Source: CAVOGJ01 sp963695405 | Lineage (GTDB): Bacteria > Planctomycetota > Planctomycetia > Pirellulales > Pirellulaceae | Assembly (NCBI GenBank): GCA_963695405.1 | Contig: CAVOGJ010000006.1 | Span: 62,001 to 126,000, forward strand | DNA length: 64,000 nucleotides | Reading direction: 5' to 3' | Shown here: in pieces, positions 46,828-57,657 of the stretch | Position numbering within the stretch: the first letter of the stretch is position 1 | Layout of the letters: the number at the start of each line of letters is the position of its first letter | Program-made: the position numbers and the translations under genes | Notes under the pieces: generated by a model | What the model was told of the DNA's origin: nothing | Seen by the model: only the letters and a program-made list of their open reading frames with translations | The model's database searches: none

Positions 46828-48842
46828 TTATCGGCCAGTGCGGGTTCCGCTACGGCGACCCAGCCATTTGGGGGCGGCGAACAACAGACCGAAAGCGAGC
46901 CCGAGACCGTTCGGTTCCGGGACACTCAAGGGGCCGACGGAGGACATGAACTTGTTACCATTCCAGAGGTTAAAGTCGGATACATCCGCCATGCCATCCC
47001 CGTTGAAATCGCCGTGATCCCAACGGAGCGACGAGCTAAACTTACCCGAATTCCACGAATTGAAATCGCTGACATCGACACTGCCGTCGAGATTGGCGTC
47101 GCCGCGGAAGTAAGGGTGTGCGAAGCCGTTCTCCGTAGCCGCACCGGCTAACCACGCGTCCACGTCCTGATTATCAATCCAGCCGTCGCCGTTGAGATCG
47201 AACTGTTCATTGACGCCTGCCATCGCGGGTGTACCGGTCGCCACGGGCCCAGCGGCGAGCAGCGAGTTGAGATCCGCCAGATCGCAGCTTCCACTGGAAT
47301 CAAAATCGCAGGCGGTCCGGATGGCGATCAGCAGCCGTTGATCGGCCGCCACGTCCTCAAACAGTTGTACCGTGCCGTCGGGCCATTCGATGCGGAGCCT
47401 ATCGATATTCTCGACGTCTCCCAAGCCAAAATGGACGGGCAAGTCACTTTGATTAAAGGTGCCGGCGTTCGTGTTGGCCTCGCGGCGCAGGGTACGTTCC
47501 AACGGCGTGCCTTCGTTCAGTGTGGCATAGATCGTGGCGCCAAGTCCTGTCGTATTGTCGTCCGGTCCAGCGAGTGTCACGTAAAGCCAGTGATTGCCAT
47601 TCTGCGCCGCATCGTTCAGAAAAACGCGTTCGGCAAAGCCATTGTCCGTGGGCGCAATGAGGTCCATGTCCCCATCCAGATCGATGTCGCCCCACACGCT
47701 GTCGTAGGCGCCCTCATTGGTGGCGGCGAGCCCTTCAGCGACCGTAACGTCGGTGAAGTTCCAATTGCCGTCATTACGAAACAGCTTCCGCGCTTGATTC
47801 TGGCCGGCAAACGGCTTGTGATCGTGGAAGAATAAGTCGAGATCACCGTCGTTGTCGTAATCGATCGGGCGTCCGCCATTCAGGTCACCCGCGGTCGTGC
47901 TCAACAAGGGGTGTCCGGTGAGTGTATCGACGTCCGTAAACATACCGCTACCGCTATTACGAAATAATTTACTTGGCTCTCCGTCAGCCCCGACCATGAA
48001 CAGGTCAAGATCGCCGTCATCGTCAAAATCATGGAACTCGGTGCCATAACTGTTCGTCATGAATTGAGTCCCGTTGGTGTCGGCAACATCAATGAAACCC
48101 AGAGTTCCCGTTTGGGCCAATTGGTTCTCATAGAAATGATTGCGGATATTATTGTCGGCTCGGCACGTAGACAAGTAAATGTCAATGTCTCCGTCTCCGT
48201 CTGCATCGCCGAGCGCCATACCGTAAGCCTTGACGCCCGGATCCTGTTGGATGCCGACCAAGGCTCCCACCGGAGTGAACGTGCCGTTGGCGCCTGGAGG
48301 TAGATCTCGTGCTTTTCCGGCCCTTCCATCGCGATAATCAGATCGAGGTCTCGGTCATTATCGATATCACTCCAGGCGACGTTTTGATGGAAGCCTGGGT
48401 CATTCAGGCCCGTGGGAATACTTTCATTGGAAAAGCCCAGCGGGCCATTGTTCCGGAGCACATCGCCGGTAGCGCCGATGTTTGACTGGCCCACGAACAC
48501 GTCGATTTGTCGGTCACCGTCGTAATCCGCCCAGGCGGCGCTCCACGAGGGACCCAGCCCGGCAGGCAAGGAACTCGAAATGTTCGTGAAATTCATGAAT
48601 CCGGTACCGACAACATTGTTTCGAAACAGCTGCTGGGCGCCGCTACCGCCTTGAAAAAACAGGTCGAGGTCGCCATCACGATCGATGTCGGCCAGCGACG
48701 CGCTGCGCGAATCGTAATTGACTCCGAGGATCAAGCCCCCACGCTCATTGAACGAGGCATGCCCGCTGGCGGCCCCAAAGAGGATGACGAAAGCCCAGAG
48801 AGAAGGAGCGAGGGGGTACGCAGGCCATTTGAACAGCGTCAC
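46828..48842 (-). CDS. FG-GAP/EF-hand PEP-CTERM exported protein, frameshifted
   Basis: A protein of about 670 residues. It has a signal peptide (PSLWAFVILFGAASGHA), followed by FG-GAP-like repeats (LADIDRDGDLDLFFQGG, AWADYDGDRQIDVFVGQ, FDDDGDLDLFMVG, IDLDGDMDLIAPTD), suggesting an integrin-type beta-propeller with calcium sites. After an ASPIC/UnbV-like piece (LPVHFGLGDVENIDRLRIEWPDGTVQ) come dockerin-like EF-hands (FDLNGDGWIDNQDVDAWLAG, FNGDGMADVSDFNLWNG) and a PEP-CTERM tail (VPEPNGLGLAFGLLFAAP). One missing base near 48290 breaks the frame. The start is GTG 48842: AGGAG lies 7 nt upstream and the signal peptide follows directly. The ASPIC region makes the CRTAC1 family the nearest comparison. 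Confidence 0.8.
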
Positions 48843-48976
48843 GGATAATCTCCTGCATCTCAGCTTGGCGGTCATGGCGCGGACGTCAAGGTCCGGCCGT
48901 CCGCCGCGGAAGGGTATCTTCTTACTGGTTGCGGTATAACCCACCTGAGAGCCAATCACAACTGCTTTGTCCAGGA

Positions 48977-50037
48977 TCACTCGACAGGCACCTCCATCTG
49001 TTCGCGGCTAGAGCGGTAAATGGCATCGAGCATTGCTTGAACGCATCTCCCTTGGCTACCCGTTGCACCGGTCACCACCCGCGACTCGACCGCCTCGGCA
49101 AAAGCGCTCAATTGCCGTTCAAACGGATCCCATGTGGCACAGGGCAGCTGCACATCGACGTTGCGGTCGAACTCCACTCGCGCCAATTTTATCTGCTCGC
49201 CAAACAGCTCGAACGTCATACCTGCTTGATCACCCATGAACGCCAGAAGCGACTTGGGAAGGGCTCCTTGGGAATAATTCGCGGCCCAAGTGACCTGTAA
49301 GTCTAACGTTCGGCCGTCAGCGAACCGGATCAGGGCATGAGCCGAGTCTTCCACATCACAGGTTCCGTTATAGTCGGGAGGGCCCGCCCACATCGAATCG
49401 AAGACATAGTCCTTCATCCGCCGCCCAAACTTGGAATATACCTGACCTGCGACGGATACGACCTGAGGATGTCCCCAGACAAACTGGACCAGATCGAGCA
49501 AGTGGACACCCAAATCAATCAGGCAGCCGCCGCCCGACAGGGCGCGATTCGTAAACCAACGACCCAAACCCGGAACACCCCGACGTTGGTACAGGTGCGC
49601 TTTGGCGTGGTAGATGTCCCCCAGTTCGCCAGCGGCGGCAATTTTGTGGGCCAGCTGCGCCACCGACGTGTAGCGATGGACGAGGGCAATTTGTAGCATC
49701 CGCCGCGATTCCTCGGCCGCCGCAATCATCCGATCGCATTCTGCGGCGTCCATGCCCATCGGCTTTTCGAGCAACACGTCCTTGCCCTCCTGCATGGCCC
49801 GGATCGCGTATTCCGCGTGGAAAGCATTTGGAACGCAGACGATCACGGCCGTGACATCGGGATTGCAAAGTAGATCGTTCGTGTTCGTGAGTGGTACCGC
49901 CTCACAAGTTTCGGCCAATTCCCGGGCGCTTCCAAATCCTGATCGGCCACCATCGCAACCGGGATGCCGACGGCCTGAGCGGCGGCCGCGTGCTTCTGCC
50001 CAATCGTCCCCGCACCAATAATGCCAAGTGAACGCAT
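48977..50037 (-). CDS. Gfo/Idh/MocA-family oxidoreductase, frameshifted
   Basis: A protein of about 353 residues. Residues 1-30 are a Rossmann entry, RSLGIIGAGTIGQKHAAAAQAVGIP. The middle has AVIVCVPNAFHAEYAIRAMQEGKDVLLEKPMGMDAAECDRMI, with the EKP motif of the family. GGGCLIDLGVHLLDLVQFVWG is the second conserved block. The C-terminal beta-domain binds substrate. One base is missing near 49925 (VADQDLEAARELAETC is restored). AAGGAG about 10 nt upstream of the ATG at 50037 fixes the start. Substrate is probably a sugar or cyclitol, not defined here. The 48-residue out-of-frame extension upstream (to 50155) is not part of the protein. Confidence 0.82.
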
Positions 50038-50366
50038 CGAGTTCAAACTCCTTTGCAGCGGACAGGGATAAAAAGGGGGGAAGCCAGCCGGACCGCCGAC
50101 GTAGGGAGCGACGAGCACGGCGGCAGGCAAGCCATGATATGCAGGACGCTTGCAAAAAAGTGCCTGGCTACCTACGGTGCTGTTCTCGTCGGACCCGCAT
50201 CCTGACCCGCAAACACGCGGGGCGCGGTGATCACGATAACCGACCGAGTGTGGGTTCCGGAAGGCATCTGTTGCGACCGGTGGTCCCTGGCCGCGAGTTT
50301 AAGGCACGAGCACGGTCCAGCGCAACCGGCCGACGACCTGCGAGCGAGGATTACAGGAAGAATTTC
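50038..50366. other. Divergent promoter region
   Basis: 329 bp between the Gfo/Idh/MocA gene and the FAD oxidoreductase gene. 50159-50185 contains AGTGCCTGGCTACC-TACGGT, related to the GGTGCCTGG motif at 13080 and 13220. No gene or terminator is evident; promoters for both neighbours should lie here. Confidence 0.45.
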
Positions 50367-52094
50367 ATGCAAAAACAATGTTGGTGTTGTCTGTGGTCGG
50401 TGTTGTTGGCTGGCAGTTCCATTGCGGATCCACACACCCCCGCTCATGTTACCGATGTGGCTGCGGATGTCATCGTCGCCGGCGGTTCGACGGCGGCCTT
50501 GGCGGCCGCATTTGCAGCCGCCGAGTCGGGTATGAAGACGGTGCTATTGGAGCCGACCGATTGGATTGGGGGCCAGCTGACAAGCAGCGGTGTTCCGGCG
50601 GTTGACGAGGCCTGGCATCGCATTTCGGATGGCGATTCGGATCGCGTCACGCTCAATGTTGCCGCCATTGCCAGGGACCCGCGCAATGTGACACCCAATT
50701 TTCGGGACATGTTGCTCGAGATCGGCAATCCTGGTCGCGGTTGGGTAAGCCGCTTTTGCTTCGAGCCGCAATACTTGCTGAAACATCACCTGTTGCCGAT
50801 CGAGGCGCGGTTATCAAACCAACTGACCGTCCTTCGGGAAACCGTGGTCAAGCAATTGGTGCTAAGTGAAGACGGGACACGTGTGCAAGCACTGATTTGC
50901 GTGCGGCGAAAAGCGAAATCTGGTTACAAGACCTACCAGGAGCTTCCGTCGCAAGAGCTTCCCGACTGGTACGATACGCAGGATTCGGATCGTTATCACA
51001 AGGAACTCTATCGCTTTGTGGGTAGCGACGAATCAAGCGTTTTCATTGACGCCACGGAGTGGGGCGAGGTACTCGTTCTCTCCGGTTGTGACTTCCAGCA
51101 AGGACTGGCCACAGGGGATGACTCGAACGAGCCGGGTACGCGGTGCGGGCAATGCACCGTGTTCGGATTTGTGCAAGAGTTGCGGGCGGATGTCAGCAAG
51201 GATCCCGCAGCTCCGGCCACGGCGACTGCGCTCGGCTGGGGCCAGTACCAAGATCGACCGGATGCCTGGGAAAAAGTCTGGACCTATCGACGGATTCGCG
51301 GCAGCCGTGCCGAGCCATCGGTCGGCGATTTGTCGCTGCAAAATTGGGGTTACTCGCCGCGGCTGGGTAACGGCGGCAATGATTACCCCTTCGGCTATCT
51401 CTTCCTGGGCGGAAGAGAATCCCGGCAAACATTGCGAGACTGGCAGGGGGGAGTCGATTTGGAGGTGATGGGACAGGCGGAACAGCGAGCGTTGGCCTGG
51501 CATCACTGGCTGAAGGAGCAATCTCCACCAGACATCGATCCGCGACATATCGTGCTGGCCGTGGGAGTCCTCGGCACCGATCATGGGCTCTCGAAACTTC
51601 CTTACATTCGCGACACGCGGCGATCGCTAGGGCTGGATCGATTCGTGCTCAAGGTGGCGGACCTCGTGGGAGAGGAAGGGGATACGACCGGCACGGGGTT
51701 TCCTGATACCGTTGCTATCGGCTGTTACCCGATCGACGTGCACCCTCTCGTGACTTGCAAGTACCCGGCCGAGGTCGTCGAGCACCGCGACACACGACCA
51801 TTTCAGATTCCCTTTCGAGCCTTGACCCATTATCAAATTGGCAACCTCCTTGTGTGCGGCAAGACGATGGCCCAGGACTTCATGGCGAACTCCGCGACAC
51901 GCTTGCATCCGATTGAATGGTCGACAGGAACGGCGGCCGGAGTCGCAGCGGCTTGGATGGTCCAACAACAGGCGGACAGTCGCCAGGCTTATCAAAAAAT
52001 CGATCAGGTGCGGGAACGCGTCGCGAAGTTTACGCCGATTCAGTGGGAAATTGCGGCGGAATACGTTGCCGAGCCGACCGGCGCGGCGCCCTGA
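50367..52094 (+). CDS. Exported FAD-dependent oxidoreductase (xanthan-lyase-associated type)
   Basis: A 575-residue protein. A signal segment (CWCCLWSVLLAGSSIA) precedes an FAD-binding Rossmann motif, ADVIVAGGSTAALAAAFAAAESGMKTVLLEP, and the DWIGGQLTSSGVPAVDE segment that marks PF12831 (FAD_oxidored). FIDATEWGEVLVLSG and LLVCGKTMAQDFMANSATRLHPIEWSTGTAAGVAA are the later conserved pieces, the last being the C-terminal FAD-binding stretch. The substrate is unknown; relatives lie near polysaccharide-processing genes. GGAAG is 6 nt before the ATG at 50367. A longer frame to 50028 has no ribosome binding site and would precede the signal peptide. Confidence 0.82.
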   Translation: MQKQCWCCLWSVLLAGSSIADPHTPAHVTDVAADVIVAGGSTAALAAAFAAAESGMKTVLLEPTDWIGGQLTSSGVPAVDEAWHRISDGDSDRVTLNVAAIARDPRNVTPNFRDMLLEIGNPGRGWVSRFCFEPQYLLKHHLLPIEARLSNQLTVLRETVVKQLVLSEDGTRVQALICVRRKAKSGYKTYQELPSQELPDWYDTQDSDRYHKELYRFVGSDESSVFIDATEWGEVLVLSGCDFQQGLATGDDSNEPGTRCGQCTVFGFVQELRADVSKDPAAPATATALGWGQYQDRPDAWEKVWTYRRIRGSRAEPSVGDLSLQNWGYSPRLGNGGNDYPFGYLFLGGRESRQTLRDWQGGVDLEVMGQAEQRALAWHHWLKEQSPPDIDPRHIVLAVGVLGTDHGLSKLPYIRDTRRSLGLDRFVLKVADLVGEEGDTTGTGFPDTVAIGCYPIDVHPLVTCKYPAEVVEHRDTRPFQIPFRALTHYQIGNLLVCGKTMAQDFMANSATRLHPIEWSTGTAAGVAAAWMVQQQADSRQAYQKIDQVRERVAKFTPIQWEIAAEYVAEPTGAAP

Positions 52095-52195
52095 TTGCGC
52101 CTGCTATGTGATTCGCGCAGCAGGCCCGTGCGGCGGCTCTGCCAACATCCTTCGGTTGTCTGAGGCCGCGCAAGCCGGCGTTGGCCCTGATCGCC

Positions 52196-53089
52196 TCAGA
52201 GGAACGGTGTATCGACTAGCTCAGGCCGCTCGCTGCGTGCCAACGCGAGATACGAGGCGCGAAGCAGCGGAACCCACTTGCCTGGGTGGCCACGACCGAT
52301 TTCACGTTCATTGATCCTTACGACAGGCATGATGAGGGCGGTGGCTGAGGTGAAAAATGCCTCAGCCGCCTCGTACGCTTCTTCAATCGTAAACCGGCGT
52401 TCCTCGAATTTCAGGCCATGGCTACGACCGACCGCCAGCAGGGCGCGGCGCGTAATCGAATCCAAGACGTCCTGGCCGCGTGGCCGCGTCACCACGATAT
52501 CATCTTCGGTGACGATACCTGCTGCCGAGGAGGTACCCTCGGTGACAAAACCGTCTTCCATCATCCAGGCTTCCTGGGCCCCGGCCGCCAGTGCCTGTTG
52601 TTTTCCCAGTACCTGTGGCAACAGCGCGATCGACTTAATGTCGCGCCGCTTCCAGCGTATGTCCTCAACGGTAATCACCGTGGCGCCTTGATTCGCAAGC
52701 GGATCGGAAATGAGCGCCTTGCTTTGCGCGAAGATGACCACAGAACTGGCCACCTCCGCTTCGTCGGGAAAGCCAAAGTCCCGCGAGGGTGCGGCGCCGC
52801 GCGTCACCTGCACGTAAACAAGTCCTTCGCGCACGCCTTCCCGGTCGGCGATTTCCTTCATTTGCCGAGCCAAATCGGTCAGACCGAGCGGGCATGCGAG
52901 CCCGATCGACGCCAGCGACTGCTGCAGGCGTTGAAAGTGGGCGGGCAGGTCGACAAGGCGCCCCTCCAGTACTGCGGCGACTTCGTACACTCCATCGGCG
53001 AAGAGAAAGCCTCGATCGAGGATGGAAATACGTGCCTGCTCGATGGGTACGATGCTACCGTTTACATAGGCTAGGGAAGGACCTTGCAT
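52196..53089 (-). CDS. dat: D-amino-acid transaminase (class IV aminotransferase)
   Basis: A 297-residue PLP enzyme that interconverts D-alanine and 2-oxoglutarate with D-glutamate and pyruvate, feeding peptidoglycan or D-amino-acid metabolism. The start region reads AYVNGSIVPIEQARISILDRGFLFADGVYEV, the fold-type IV opening. RDIKSIALLPQVLGKQQAL holds the PLP-Schiff-base lysine, and EGTSSAAGIV, DSITRRALL and EAFFTSATALIMPVV follow in order. The DIK(S)xxLL form fits D-AAT better than branched-chain aminotransferase. The frame continues upstream to 53401 but that part has no protein character, so I place the start at the ATG at 53089. Its ribosome site is weak. Confidence 0.85.
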   Translation of the reverse strand: MQGPSLAYVNGSIVPIEQARISILDRGFLFADGVYEVAAVLEGRLVDLPAHFQRLQQSLASIGLACPLGLTDLARQMKEIADREGVREGLVYVQVTRGAAPSRDFGFPDEAEVASSVVIFAQSKALISDPLANQGATVITVEDIRWKRRDIKSIALLPQVLGKQQALAAGAQEAWMMEDGFVTEGTSSAAGIVTEDDIVVTRPRGQDVLDSITRRALLAVGRSHGLKFEERRFTIEEAYEAAEAFFTSATALIMPVVRINEREIGRGHPGKWVPLLRASYLALARSERPELVDTPFL

Positions 53090-53803
53090 GATGGGCAACT
53101 TGTGTCGAAGGGAGGAAAGACCGACGACGCCTTGCCGGGTGTCGCGTCTGAGACAGGGGACGGTGGGTTGAGAACAGGGATCGGGCGCCAAGTACGTTTC
53201 CCTCGGCGAGCCACGTAAGTCGATATGATATAAACGATTAGGAGTACCCGTCAGGCAATGGAAGCGAGTATCCGTGCTGTCGCTACGCGTGATGCGATCG
53301 TCGCCTTCGCTATCATTCGCGAAATGTTCTAAAGTCGCACCCCCCTGAAATTCGAAATGTAGTATCGGAAGGCAGGTTGCAACGAATGGCCTCATCGCCA
53401 CCGTGAGACCTGAATTCCACAGGGGGGTAATCTACCACGGCTCTCATGGTCGTGAAACGAGCGGTCGAGGCGGATTTCCGTCGAGATCGTTCTCAGATTG
53501 CCCGAGACGCAGCGCCGAATGTGTAAAACCAGCTCGTGTAATTTTCCCAGCCAGGAGGGCGAGGAACGTTCATGAGTTGGGCTGTTACCTAGCAATAGGT
53601 AAGGGTCAGAGGAACTAGGCTTCCTGATTTCAGGCAGTCTAGCGAAGGCCCCGACCCAGACGTTTGTGGTAGTTGGCAATTTCCCGCAGTTTGTTCAAAG
53701 GATTGACCAAGCCGACGGTGCCACCGACGGGGGCCAATTGCCGATCCCTACTTTTCGTGGGGAACGGCGAATAACAAATGAGCGTATTGACGGAGAGCCC
53801 GTG
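53090..53803. other. Divergent intergenic region, no supported gene
   Basis: About 710 bp between the transaminase and the HTH-receiver gene. Short frames on both strands (for example minus 53392-53679) look accidental. The region should hold promoters for both genes. I see no recognisable regulatory motif or RNA fold. Confidence 0.45.
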
Positions 53804-54376
53804 ATGAAGGTCTTCACTACTGGACAGGTCGCCAAGATCTGCAAGGTGGCACCCCGAACCGTAAGTAAGTGGTTCGATTCGGGGCGCCTTAAGGGATACC
53901 GTATCCCAGGTTCTCAGGACCGACGGATTCCGCGCGAGTACTTGATCAAGTTCCTCAAGGAACACGGCATGCCCCTCGGCGACCTCGAAGAGGAAGTCAT
54001 GGCAAAGGTGTTGATTGTGGCACAAGATCAAGTGCTGATCGAAAACCTCAAACGCGAACTTCCTACTGAACGATCGTTCAAGGTAGGGGTTGCTGCGAGT
54101 GGATTCGAAGCGGGCATCCAGGCTGAGAGCTTTAACCCGGATTGCATAATCGTTGATTTCTCAATTGGTAAAGTCGAGGCACTTCAAATCTGTCAGAATC
54201 TGCGACGGAATGTCGATTTTTCTGAGACGATCTTGATTGCCTTGTTGCCCGATGACGGCAGCCCAATGAGCTTCGATCGATCCAGCATCAATGAAACGTT
54301 CAAGAAGCCGTTTGATGCCGCACTGTTGGCGGAACGACTTCGAACGTTAATCGGTGCCAAGAAGGAACTCGTATAG
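53804..54376 (+). CDS. HTH (MerR/excisionase-type) protein with receiver-like domain
   Basis: A 190-residue cytoplasmic protein. Residues 1-50 are a winged-helix excisionase/MerR-type DNA-binding part (VFTTGQVAKICKVAPRTVSKWFDSGRLKGYRIPGSQDRRIP). Residues about 66-185 form a receiver-like fold: VLIVAQDQVLIENLKREL (acidic pocket reduced; the usual DD pair reads AQD), a central phospho-acceptor candidate Asp in CIIVDFSIGKVEALQIC, and TFKKPFDAALLAERL (conserved Lys-Pro). GGAGAG lies 6-7 nt before the ATG. The arrangement, HTH first and receiver second, is the reverse of ordinary response regulators and is common in planctomycetes. It probably binds DNA and may or may not be phosphorylated. It stands next to the kinase-tubulin locus and converges on it. 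Confidence 0.82.
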   Translation: MKVFTTGQVAKICKVAPRTVSKWFDSGRLKGYRIPGSQDRRIPREYLIKFLKEHGMPLGDLEEEVMAKVLIVAQDQVLIENLKRELPTERSFKVGVAASGFEAGIQAESFNPDCIIVDFSIGKVEALQICQNLRRNVDFSETILIALLPDDGSPMSFDRSSINETFKKPFDAALLAERLRTLIGAKKELV

Positions 54377-54398
54377 TGTCGCCGAACTAACACTATAC
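54371..54398 (+). promoter_or_regulatory. Hairpin overlapping the stop codon of the HTH-receiver gene
   Basis: A perfect 9-bp stem, GTATAGTGT (54371-54379), a 10-nt loop and ACACTATAC (54390-54398). The left arm includes the last codon and the TAG stop of the gene. It may protect the transcript's 3' end or act with the terminator that follows. Confidence 0.5.
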
Positions 54399-54413
54399 GA
54401 CTTCGCCGAATGT

Positions 54414-54447
54414 GGCCGCTGTAGCAGACCCCTGCAGCGGCCTTTTT
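54414..54447 (+). terminator. Intrinsic terminator of the HTH-receiver gene
   Basis: GGCCGCTG (54414-54421), a 13-nt loop, CAGCGGCC (54435-54442), then five T (54443-54447). It lies 38 nt after the stop at 54376. It also lies beyond the 3' end of the minus-strand kinase-tubulin gene, so it may separate the two convergent transcripts. Confidence 0.88.
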
Positions 54448-54473
54448 GCTGCGCTGACGGCGAATCGCCGTCG

Positions 54474-57400
54474 TTAGGCCAGCCCGGTGAGTGGGATCCA
54501 CTCCACATCCGAGCGACCCGGGATACGATCCACATAGCGGGTCGCCTCTGGACACTCGTCGATTAGGCGAAGTCCAAGATCCGAACTGCTCAGTTCAGCA
54601 CTCTCAAAACAAAACGTGACGTCTCCGTCGGTTTGGTTCAGAAAGGTAGCGGGGCAGCGGAACAGTTCGGCTGCGGTTGCTGCCAACGGATCTGGAGACG
54701 TGGTAGGTGGAGCAGCAATTAAGAGCCGAATGGATCCTCCGCAGTCGTTAATGCTGGGCAAGGCCTCCTGCAAATGTTTGGCGACGACGTCGCGCAGTTT
54801 GTCCGTTTCGCCGAGGGCGGTTTGTAGTACTTGATTGACATCGATGCCTCGTAGGCTGCGGGTAACCAGCCGCCGCATTTCCGCTTCGAGGAAGTCGGCC
54901 AGGTGACTGGCCGCGGAAGAACCGTTCGCCGCCGCCTGTCGGAGCCCTCCCTGTGCGACGAAGTAATGCTTTTCGGCGACGGAATCAAGTTCTTCCAGCA
55001 GTGGCTCGACCTGGCAGCTCAACTGCTGCGTGAGTGCCGAACCGAGGCTTAATGTAGAAGGAATCTCGGGGTCCGTGGCGAGTGAGTTCTGGATGGCGCT
55101 GGCCGACGTCTCGAGAAGAGCCCGTACGCTATGAAATTCCTGAACGAGGCCTTCGTCGCCTTGCGTGATCTTCTGCAGCGCCAGCTTCCGGTACTGCAGC
55201 TCTTCCATTTCACTCAACAGTTGACACGGTGGTTGCCGCGGTTGATCGCCTTCCGCATCCTCCTTGATCTGTGCCGCCAGGCGGGCCAGCCGCGCATCGA
55301 CTTTGGCCGATCTACGCGCCAAAGCATCCAGGCACTGTTGGTGGACGTACAGGGCGCCGGCGAAGCGAAATTGTGGATCATCGAGCAGGCAGCCTACCCG
55401 CGCCCAAAGGGCCGTGGAGAGAGGCCTGATGCAGCGCGTGACGGGGTCGGTTACAGGGGTGGTTTGTGGAAGGGGATCGATCCAATCAAACTCACCGGGC
55501 GGCTCGTCCAGCGGTGCGGCCCGACGGTCGGTCATGGTGGCGACAGGCGAAGCGTCAGCCTGTTCGCCGTCCTCGGCCAGGCGTCGGCCGATCGAAACCA
55601 ATTCACTGTCCACCGCCAGTCCGCGAAAGAGCGAATCGGCCGCCTGGTGCCAGGAAGGCAAAACTTCCTGCTGAGGGGAGCGGGCCAGCCAGCGATCGAA
55701 GAGGCGCTTGCGGAGATGATTGGCGAAACGGCTGCGGATTTTTTCTGTCTGAAGATCCAGGTGGCTGATACCTAGGCAACGAAAACTTTGACGGCCTGCT
55801 TCGTCGCGTCCATTTCTGACTCGTTCGAAATACTCGCCACAGCCCGAATTGATATCAAGGAAGAGATAGTCCGCAATCTTGGTTGCCGTTGCGGCGAGTT
55901 GGGATTGACGCGTGTTCAGAAAATAGATGTCGGAGAACGCTGCCGGGAATTCTCCATCGAAGGAGGGCAATCCCATCGACTCGTCACCTGGATAGCCCAA
56001 TTTGGCATAGTGCGACAATTCTCGGATACACGCATAAGTGTTCGACACCGAAAGGATGGAGTCGGTCGTGGTATCGGCCGACGCGTGGACAAGGATTCCA
56101 GTGATGTTACGGTCGCTCATCCCGTGTTCAAGCAAAACGGTGCGGATCGCATAGGCCAGGTCTGGAATTGCGCCGCTGCCAATTCCACCGGAGATGGACC
56201 CAATCAAGACAATCCGCGGTTCGGCATCCGCCCTCATCCCCAAGTTCTTCGCGGACTGCAGCAAGTCGTCCTCATTTGCCAGTGCCGGAAGTTTCTGATG
56301 CAAGTGTTCCAACACGGTGGATATATGGTCCGCCAGCGCCAGCCTCCCCAAAGGTCGGATGCCTTCCGTCGAGAGGCTGCGCGGAATGTTATAAATCCAA
56401 CGACGACTAAGCCAACGTGAATACTTCTCGCCCGTTTTGCGATAGGCCTCGGCATTACGCAACGAAATGGAAAGCAATTCGTCGTTCTTAAAACGAATTC
56501 GCTCATCATGCCCAGCCAGTTCGCAAAGGTCGCGGCCATCCGAATCGAGACAGAGCATCCGAATGGACGGCAGATCGTCGACTCGGCCAAAGCGCTCGAA
56601 AGATCTTGCCACGAAACTTTTGCAGGGCCAGCGTACCTAGGCGGCCAACACCCACGAGGAAAGTTGGGTGGAATTTGGCATTTGATCCGTCACATGGAAT
56701 CTCGGGCATTCGGACCGCCGCACGCGACCTATGTCGGCGGGGGAGGTCCGAACCGGAGATAATCTGGGTTGCGTCGAACGAAGAATCCGTGGACTCTTCT
56801 TGAAGGCGGTCGGCATGGGCCCCCGATCGCGTGATCGTGGTGCGTCGCCGCATTAACTCGCCCACGAACTCGAGGCAGTGATGGAAGCGATGAGCTGGAT
56901 CTTTCGAGAGCGCTTTCGCAACCACCGATTGGTCGCCTCGCGGCAGCGGTTCCAGGTTCGGGAGCTCTTTCAGATGCTGTCGCGCCAATTCCGCTGGTGT
57001 CTTGCCGCCGAAGGGACGCACACCAGTTAGCATCTCTTGATAGACAACGGCCAGGCTGTATTGATCGCTAACTTGAGAGGGACGTCCGTCAAACAATTCT
57101 GGCGCGGCATACGAGGGGGTCATGCCCTGCAAGAGTGAGCAGGTGGCGTTGCGCACATCCTTGACGAGCCCATAGTCGGCCACCTTAATATGGTCTCCAA
57201 CCACCAGCAGATTTTCGGGCTTGACGTCCAAGTGCTGCAGTAAGTGTTTCTCGCACAGATAGTCAAGTCCATCAGCCGCGTCTCGCATGTATCGCAGTAA
57301 TTCGTCGCGTGCGATCCCTGGTCCTTGCTCTTTCCGGATCGACTCAAGAAAGCGATGTTTAAGGCTACCGTCCGCCAGTTCCGTGACAACGATTAACCGG

Positions 57401-57657
57401 CCGTCATGAATGTCGATTCGCTCCAGCGAGAGCAGGAAAGGATGGCGCAATTCCAAGACGTGGCTGAGCGCCTTTCGCTCCGACACAGCTCGATCGTCGT
57501 CATGATAGCCGTAGACAATCTTGATTGCCTTGGGCAGTCCCCCAGGCGCACGAGCTTGCCACACCTCGCCAAATCCGCCAGCGCCAATCCGCTTTTCGAG
57601 CGTATAGCCTAGCAGGAGGTCGTCGGAATGGAGGGAGGTCACCGTCACAATGGGCAC
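54474..57657 (-). CDS. Ser/Thr protein kinase fused to a tubulin-like (Tubulin_2) domain, frameshifted
   Basis: A protein of about 1,060 residues. Residues 18-275 are a Hanks-type kinase: glycine loop GAGGFGEVW, Lys46, Glu60, catalytic loop HLDVKPEN (142-149, HLD instead of HRD), DYG (161-163, instead of DFG) and AAPEL. A charged linker follows. From about 331, FLVGVGRLGTLALQKFRG begins a tubulin/FtsZ-type domain with the nucleotide loop SGGIGSG at about 489-495 and AFSDIYFLNTRQSQLAA further on; this resembles the PF13809 family. A single extra base near 56591 breaks the frame; without it the text reads KIFERFGRVDDLPSI. The tail contains helices and VEWIPLTGLA. The role is inferred: a GTP-binding polymer or switch phosphorylated by its own kinase. 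Confidence 0.8.

Noticed and set aside
53090..53401. N-terminal extension of the D-amino-acid transaminase
   Set aside because: The family begins at AYVNGSIV; the upstream part has unusual composition.
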